From assembly GCA_050516505.1 (NCBI GenBank), contig CP191518.1:3534001-3598000 (forward strand): 64,000 nt of DNA. Reading direction: 5' to 3'. The notes beneath the pieces are model-generated. The model was not told where the DNA came from. It saw nothing but the letters and a program-made list of their open reading frames with translations, and did no database searches. The stretch's first letter is position 1. Every line of letters starts with the position of its first letter. A program made the translations under genes and the position numbers. This DNA is from Scandinavium ludwigii_A. Its GTDB lineage: Bacteria > Pseudomonadota > Gammaproteobacteria > Enterobacterales > Enterobacteriaceae. This document shows positions 60,358 through 64,000 of the stretch, in pieces.

Positions 60358-61653
60358 TCAGGCGCTTTTTATGGCAATCAAACGTTCCGGCAGTAAGAAA
60401 CTGAAGCGGGTGTTTTTGCCCGGTGTGCTTTCGATATCAAGGCGGCTTTCGTGATGATTTACCGCATGTTTCACAATTGCCAGCCCCAGTCCGCTGCCAC
60501 CCGTTTGTCGGGAGCGAGCTTTATCGACACGGTAGAAGCGTTCCGTCAGGCGAGGTATATGCTCCGGCCCGATGCCCGGACCGTTATCTTCCACGCTAAA
60601 CAATGCGCCGTGCGGCTCGCGCTGCCAACGCACGGTGATTTCAGTGCCTTCCGGCGTATGGTTCACCGCGTTATATACCAGGTTCGACATCGCACTGCGC
60701 AGCTGTTCCTCACTGCCGAGCACCTGTAGCGAATCCTCAATCTCGAAATGCAAAATGTGCTTCTTGTGGCTGAGCGTCTGGGCCTCGCGCTCAATGACTC
60801 TGAGCATCATTGGCACGTCGATGGTTTCATTCAATGCCGCCAGCGGGGCCGCCTCGATGCGTGATAGCGTCAGTAGTTGGCGCACCAGGCCTTCCATACG
60901 CTGGGTTTGCTCGCGCATGGTGTGCAGCGCTTTTTCACGCGGCGCGCCTTCCAGCGTTTGCTCCTGCATCATCTCCAGATAGCCCTGTAGTACCGTCAAC
61001 GGCGTGCGTAATTCATGGCTGACGTTGGCGAAGAAATTGCGGCGGGCCCCTTCCAGCTGGTGCATCTGGGTGACGTCGCGTGCCACCAGCAGCAGCTGTT
61101 TTTCGCTGTAGGGCATGACGCGAATTTCCAGATGTCGCCCGGTGTTGAGCACCAAATTGAGTGGCCGGGTGAAATCGCGGGATTTGAGATAGCGGGAAAA
61201 TTCAGGGTAACGCAATAGATTGAGGATGTTCTGACCGTTATCGTCCGGCCAGCGCAGATTCAGCATCTGCTGGGCCAGGCCGTTACACCAGAACATGGCC
61301 CCTTCTTCGGTGGTCAGCACGACTGCATCGGGCAGCGATTCCGCGCCACTGCGAAAGCGTTTTATCAGACTGCCGAGTTCACGGCGACGCTTTTTATTAC
61401 GCATCTGCATCTGATGCAGCCCGTACAGCAGCGGCTCCCAGCTGCCTTTGCCTGGCGGCGGCGTCATGCTGCGATCAACCCACAGCCACCAAGAAAGTTG
61501 CAGTAAATTCCAGAAATGCCAGATCAGCAATCCGGTCACCGCCGCCAGTAAGAACCATGGCAAATGCCCGAATAGCGCCCCCAGAATGAGGGCCGGAATA
61601 CAACAGAGGATCAGCTCAAAAACCAGCCTTTTCCATGACAGCCGTTCAAGCAC
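60358..61653 (-). CDS. phoR: Phosphate regulon sensor kinase PhoR
   Basis: A 431-residue membrane histidine kinase. Two N-terminal transmembrane segments (about 10-60) with hardly any periplasmic loop, a PAS domain (about 95-200), the H-box FFANVSHELRTPLTV with the phosphorylated His near 213, and an HATPase domain with N and G boxes. With PstSCAB and PhoU it senses phosphate limitation and phosphorylates PhoB. It follows phoB by 21 bases. Confidence 0.97.
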   Translation of the reverse strand: MLERLSWKRLVFELILCCIPALILGALFGHLPWFLLAAVTGLLIWHFWNLLQLSWWLWVDRSMTPPPGKGSWEPLLYGLHQMQMRNKKRRRELGSLIKRFRSGAESLPDAVVLTTEEGAMFWCNGLAQQMLNLRWPDDNGQNILNLLRYPEFSRYLKSRDFTRPLNLVLNTGRHLEIRVMPYSEKQLLLVARDVTQMHQLEGARRNFFANVSHELRTPLTVLQGYLEMMQEQTLEGAPREKALHTMREQTQRMEGLVRQLLTLSRIEAAPLAALNETIDVPMMLRVIEREAQTLSHKKHILHFEIEDSLQVLGSEEQLRSAMSNLVYNAVNHTPEGTEITVRWQREPHGALFSVEDNGPGIGPEHIPRLTERFYRVDKARSRQTGGSGLGLAIVKHAVNHHESRLDIESTPGKNTRFSFLLPERLIAIKSA

Positions 61654-61674
61654 GGGTCACACTCCAGTCAATTG

Positions 61675-62364
61675 TCAGAAACGGGCGGAGAAACGATAAC
61701 CCGTGCCGCGAACGGTTTGTACCATTCTGTCGTGACCACTGTGTTCCAGCGCTTTACGCAGACGACGAATATGAACATCTACCGTCCGGTCTTCTACATA
61801 CACATTGGTTCCCCAGACGTTATTCAGTAGCTGTTCGCGGCTGTAGACGCGCTCCGGGTGAGTCATAAAGAAGTGCAGCAGTTTAAACTCGGTCGGCCCC
61901 ATGTCCAGCGGGTTTTCGCCGGTCATGACGCGGTGGGAAGACGGGTCAAGGCTCAGGCCCTGCATTTCGATGACCTCTTCAACCGCCATCGGCGAGATAC
62001 GGCGCATGACGGCTTTGATGCGGGCCACCAGCTCCTTCGGGGAAAAAGGCTTGGTGATGTAATCGTCGGCGCCGGTTTCCAGGCCGCGCACGCGATCTTC
62101 TTCTTCGCCACGCGCGGTCAGCATCACGACCGGAATATCACGCGTTAACGCTTCGCGCTTGAGGTGTTTGATAAACTGAATGCCCGAGCCGCCTGGCAAC
62201 ATCCAGTCGAGCAGGACTAAATCAGGCCACGGCTCGTTCAGTTGGTTTACAGCACTGTCATAATCGTCTGCTTCTACAGGCTGAAAGCCATTTTGCTCCA
62301 GGACGAAGCACACCATTTCGCGAATTGGGGCTTCATCTTCAACGACCAGAATACGTCTCGCCAT
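61675..62364 (-). CDS. phoB: Phosphate regulon response regulator PhoB
   Basis: A 229-residue OmpR/PhoB-type regulator. The receiver domain has D53 as phosphorylation site (LLDWMLPG) and acidic pocket E9/D10; the C-terminal winged helix has the recognition segment near YVEDRTVDVHIRRLRKAL. The ATG at 62364 gives the E. coli N-terminus MARRILVVED; an in-frame start at 62388 is upstream. A Pho box lies 58 bases upstream, indicating autoregulation. Confidence 0.98.
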   Translation of the reverse strand: MARRILVVEDEAPIREMVCFVLEQNGFQPVEADDYDSAVNQLNEPWPDLVLLDWMLPGGSGIQFIKHLKREALTRDIPVVMLTARGEEEDRVRGLETGADDYITKPFSPKELVARIKAVMRRISPMAVEEVIEMQGLSLDPSSHRVMTGENPLDMGPTEFKLLHFFMTHPERVYSREQLLNNVWGTNVYVEDRTVDVHIRRLRKALEHSGHDRMVQTVRGTGYRFSARF

Positions 62365-62421
62365 TATAAATCCTGTGTTATTAGTCATGTGCCTGTAAGC
62401 GGCGTCTTATTCGGCGTAAGT

Positions 62422-62451
62422 ATGCGTCAGATTTATGACAGATTTATGATA
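62422..62451 (-). promoter_or_regulatory. Pho box of the phoB-phoR operon
   Basis: On the minus strand the repeats CTATCATAAAT, CTGTCATAAAT and CTGACGCAT are spaced by 11 bases, matching the PhoB box (CTGTCATA-N3-CTGTCATA). The gap is shared with the divergent sbcD promoter. Confidence 0.85.
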
Positions 62452-62548
62452 GAGCCTTTTCACATTATTACACTGAATAACTACGGTCATCGCCCTGTTA
62501 TTCTTATCTGTATATACTTATGGCCTCGCTTTTCAGCCACGGTTTACT

Positions 62549-63745
62549 ATGCGCATCCTACACACCTCCGACTGGCACCTCGGCCAGAATTTTTACAGTA
62601 AAAGCCGTGCCGCTGAGCATGACGCTTTTCTCGACTGGCTGCTGGAAACAGCGCAGACGCAAGAGGTGGACGCCATTATCGTGGCCGGTGATATCTTTGA
62701 TACCGGTTCGCCGCCAAGCTACGCGCGCGAACTCTACAACCGGTTCGTGGTGAAGTTACAGCAAACCGGCTGCCATCTGGTGGTGCTGGCGGGGAACCAT
62801 GATTCCGTCGCTACGCTTAATGAGTCCCGCGATATTCTCGCCTTTCTGAATACCACCGTCGTCGCCGGAAGCGGTATGGCGCCTTGTGTGCTTAACCGTC
62901 GCGACGGCACCCCCGGCGCGATTTTCTGCCCGGTGCCGTTTCTGCGCCCACGCGATGTCATCGTCAGCCAGGCCGGCTCCTCTGCCGGGGAAAAGCAGCA
63001 ACATTTATTACAGGCGATCACGGATTACTACCAACAGCAGTATCAGCAGGCCTGCGAACTGCGTGGCGATCGCCCGTTGCCGATTATCGCCAGCGGCCAT
63101 CTGACTACCGTGGGTGCCAGCAAAAGTGATGCGGTACGTGACATTTATATCGGCACGCTCGACGCCTTCCCGGCGCAAAATTTCCCGCCAGTGGATTACA
63201 TCGCACTCGGCCACATTCATCGGGCGCAAAAAATCGGCGGCAGCGAGCACATTCGCTACTGCGGCTCGCCTATCTCCCTGAGCTTCGATGAGACCGGTAA
63301 AGCAAAAGCCGTCAATCTGGTGAGCTTTAGCGACGGAAAACTGGCGGAAGTGACACCGCTGGAGGTGCCCGTGACGCAACAACTGGCGGTGCTGAAAGGG
63401 GATTTCGCCAGCATCAGCGAACAGCTGGCGCAGTGGCGCGAAGGCGATGCCGCCTCGCCCGTGTGGCTCGATATCGAAATCACCAGCGACGAATACCTGC
63501 ATGACATCCAGCGAAAAATTCAGGCTTTAACCGACGCGTTGCCGGTTGAGGTGCTGCTGGTGCGCCGCAGTCGCGAACAGCGCGAGCGCATTATGGCCAG
63601 CGAGCATCGCGAAACCCTGAGCGAACTGAAAGTCGAAGAGGTTTTCGCGCGTCGTCTGGCGCTGGAAGAACTGGAAGAACCGCAGCAACAGCGCCTGCAT
63701 CAGCTGTTTAACGAAACGGTGCACGCGCTTTCCGGGGAGGAGTAG
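62549..63745 (+). CDS. sbcD: Nuclease SbcD subunit
   Basis: A 398-residue Mre11-family metallophosphoesterase. Metal ligands are visible in TSDWH (D8, H10), AGDIFD and AGNHDS. With SbcC it cuts hairpin DNA and protein-blocked ends and processes palindromes. Divergent from phoB, and 2 bases before sbcC. Confidence 0.97.
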   Translation: MRILHTSDWHLGQNFYSKSRAAEHDAFLDWLLETAQTQEVDAIIVAGDIFDTGSPPSYARELYNRFVVKLQQTGCHLVVLAGNHDSVATLNESRDILAFLNTTVVAGSGMAPCVLNRRDGTPGAIFCPVPFLRPRDVIVSQAGSSAGEKQQHLLQAITDYYQQQYQQACELRGDRPLPIIASGHLTTVGASKSDAVRDIYIGTLDAFPAQNFPPVDYIALGHIHRAQKIGGSEHIRYCGSPISLSFDETGKAKAVNLVSFSDGKLAEVTPLEVPVTQQLAVLKGDFASISEQLAQWREGDAASPVWLDIEITSDEYLHDIQRKIQALTDALPVEVLLVRRSREQRERIMASEHRETLSELKVEEVFARRLALEELEEPQQQRLHQLFNETVHALSGEE

Positions 63746-63747
63746 CC

Positions 63748-64000
63748 ATGAAAATTTTAAGTCTGCGGCTGAAAAACCTTAACTCGCTGAAGGGCGAATG
63801 GAAAATTGATTTCACCGCCGAGCCTTTCGCCAGCAATGGTCTGTTTGCTATTACCGGCCCGACGGGCGCGGGCAAAACGACCCTGCTGGACGCCATCTGT
63901 CTGGCGCTGTACCACGAAACGCCGCGCCTCAGCACGCTGTCGCAATCGCAAAATGACTTGATGACTCGCGACACCGCCGAGTGTCTGGCGGAGGTGGAGT
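63748..64000 (+). CDS. sbcC: Nuclease SbcC subunit (5' part, cut by window edge)
   Basis: The first 84 codons of the Rad50-like SMC ATPase. It starts MKILSLRLKNLNSLKGEWKI and contains Walker A GPTGAGKTT near residue 37. The coiled-coil and Walker B parts lie beyond the window. The ATG follows GGGGAGGAG, 2 bases after the sbcD stop, so the two are translated together. Confidence 0.96.
   Translation, partial: MKILSLRLKNLNSLKGEWKIDFTAEPFASNGLFAITGPTGAGKTTLLDAICLALYHETPRLSTLSQSQNDLMTRDTAECLAEVE

Noticed and set aside
1..64000. CRISPR arrays, insertion sequences, prophage, tRNA-linked islands, toxin-antitoxin pairs
   Set aside because: No regularly spaced repeats, transposase or integrase genes, tRNA or small paired genes were seen in either strand.

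Overview
The window is a chromosomal segment of an enterobacterium (Enterobacteriaceae). Almost every gene is a close full-length relative of an Escherichia coli gene, and the order matches the E. coli block from decR to sbcC: decR, cof, ybaE, queC, fadM, ybaV, ppiD, hupB, lon, clpXP, tig, bolA, yajG-ampG, cyoABCDE, yajR, yajQ, panE, yajL, thiI, xseB-ispA-dxs, yajO, pgpA, thiL, nusB, ribH, ribD, nrdR, yajI, tsx, secFD-yajC, tgt, queA, acpH, malZ, proY, brnQ, phoRB, sbcDC. It is not E. coli K-12: it has cdsH and tsaA, which I know from Salmonella, and three further accessory insertions. An Enterobacter/Lelliottia/Citrobacter-type genome is likely, but the genus cannot be fixed from this text alone. 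No tRNA, rRNA, insertion sequence, prophage or CRISPR was seen. The first gene (decR) and last gene (sbcC) are cut by the window edges.

Layout. 1-5.9 kb: cysteine detoxification (decR/cdsH), thiamine-related phosphatase Cof, the SgrR-like YbaE, queuosine gene queC, thioesterase fadM and the DNA-binding-motif protein YbaV. 5.9-15.3 kb: protein quality control (ppiD, hupB, lon, clpX, clpP, tig) and bolA, all on the minus strand, with visible sigma-32 promoters before lon and clpP. 15.6-24.5 kb: yajG-ampG, the cytochrome bo3 oxidase operon behind a strong promoter and an ArcA-like site, and yajR. 24.5-26.6 kb: yajQ, panE, yajL. 26.9-31.0 kb: an accessory sugar cassette (PTS IIC, GH4 6-phospho-glycosidase, Bacillus-type glucosamine-6-P deaminase, GntR/HutC regulator) inserted between yajL and thiI. 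31-44.7 kb: thiamine, isoprenoid, riboflavin and nrdR genes, tsx, and an M24-peptidase-like gene with a degraded metal site where E. coli has yajD. 44.8-50.3 kb: secDF-yajC and tgt-queA. 50.4-58.6 kb: acpH, the peroxiredoxin tsaA behind an OxyR-like site, malZ, then an inserted LysR / aconitate-isomerase-like / CitA-like transporter cassette, then proY. 58.6-64 kb: brnQ, phoR-phoB with a Pho box, and sbcD-sbcC.

The most interesting parts are the two catabolic insertions. The 26.9-31.0 kb cassette has everything to import, split and deaminate an amino-sugar beta-disaccharide except its own EIIA and EIIB, and carries a perfect inverted repeat as probable operator. The 53.9-56.9 kb cassette pairs a citrate/tricarboxylate MFS symporter with a ModA-like periplasmic protein of the length and type known for aconitate isomerase, suggesting growth on plant trans-aconitate. 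Other items for follow-up are a roughly 270-bp structured non-coding element after yajO, a long inverted repeat abutting the brnQ promoter, a nested palindrome upstream of the CitA-like gene, and a perfect PurR consensus upstream of tsx.
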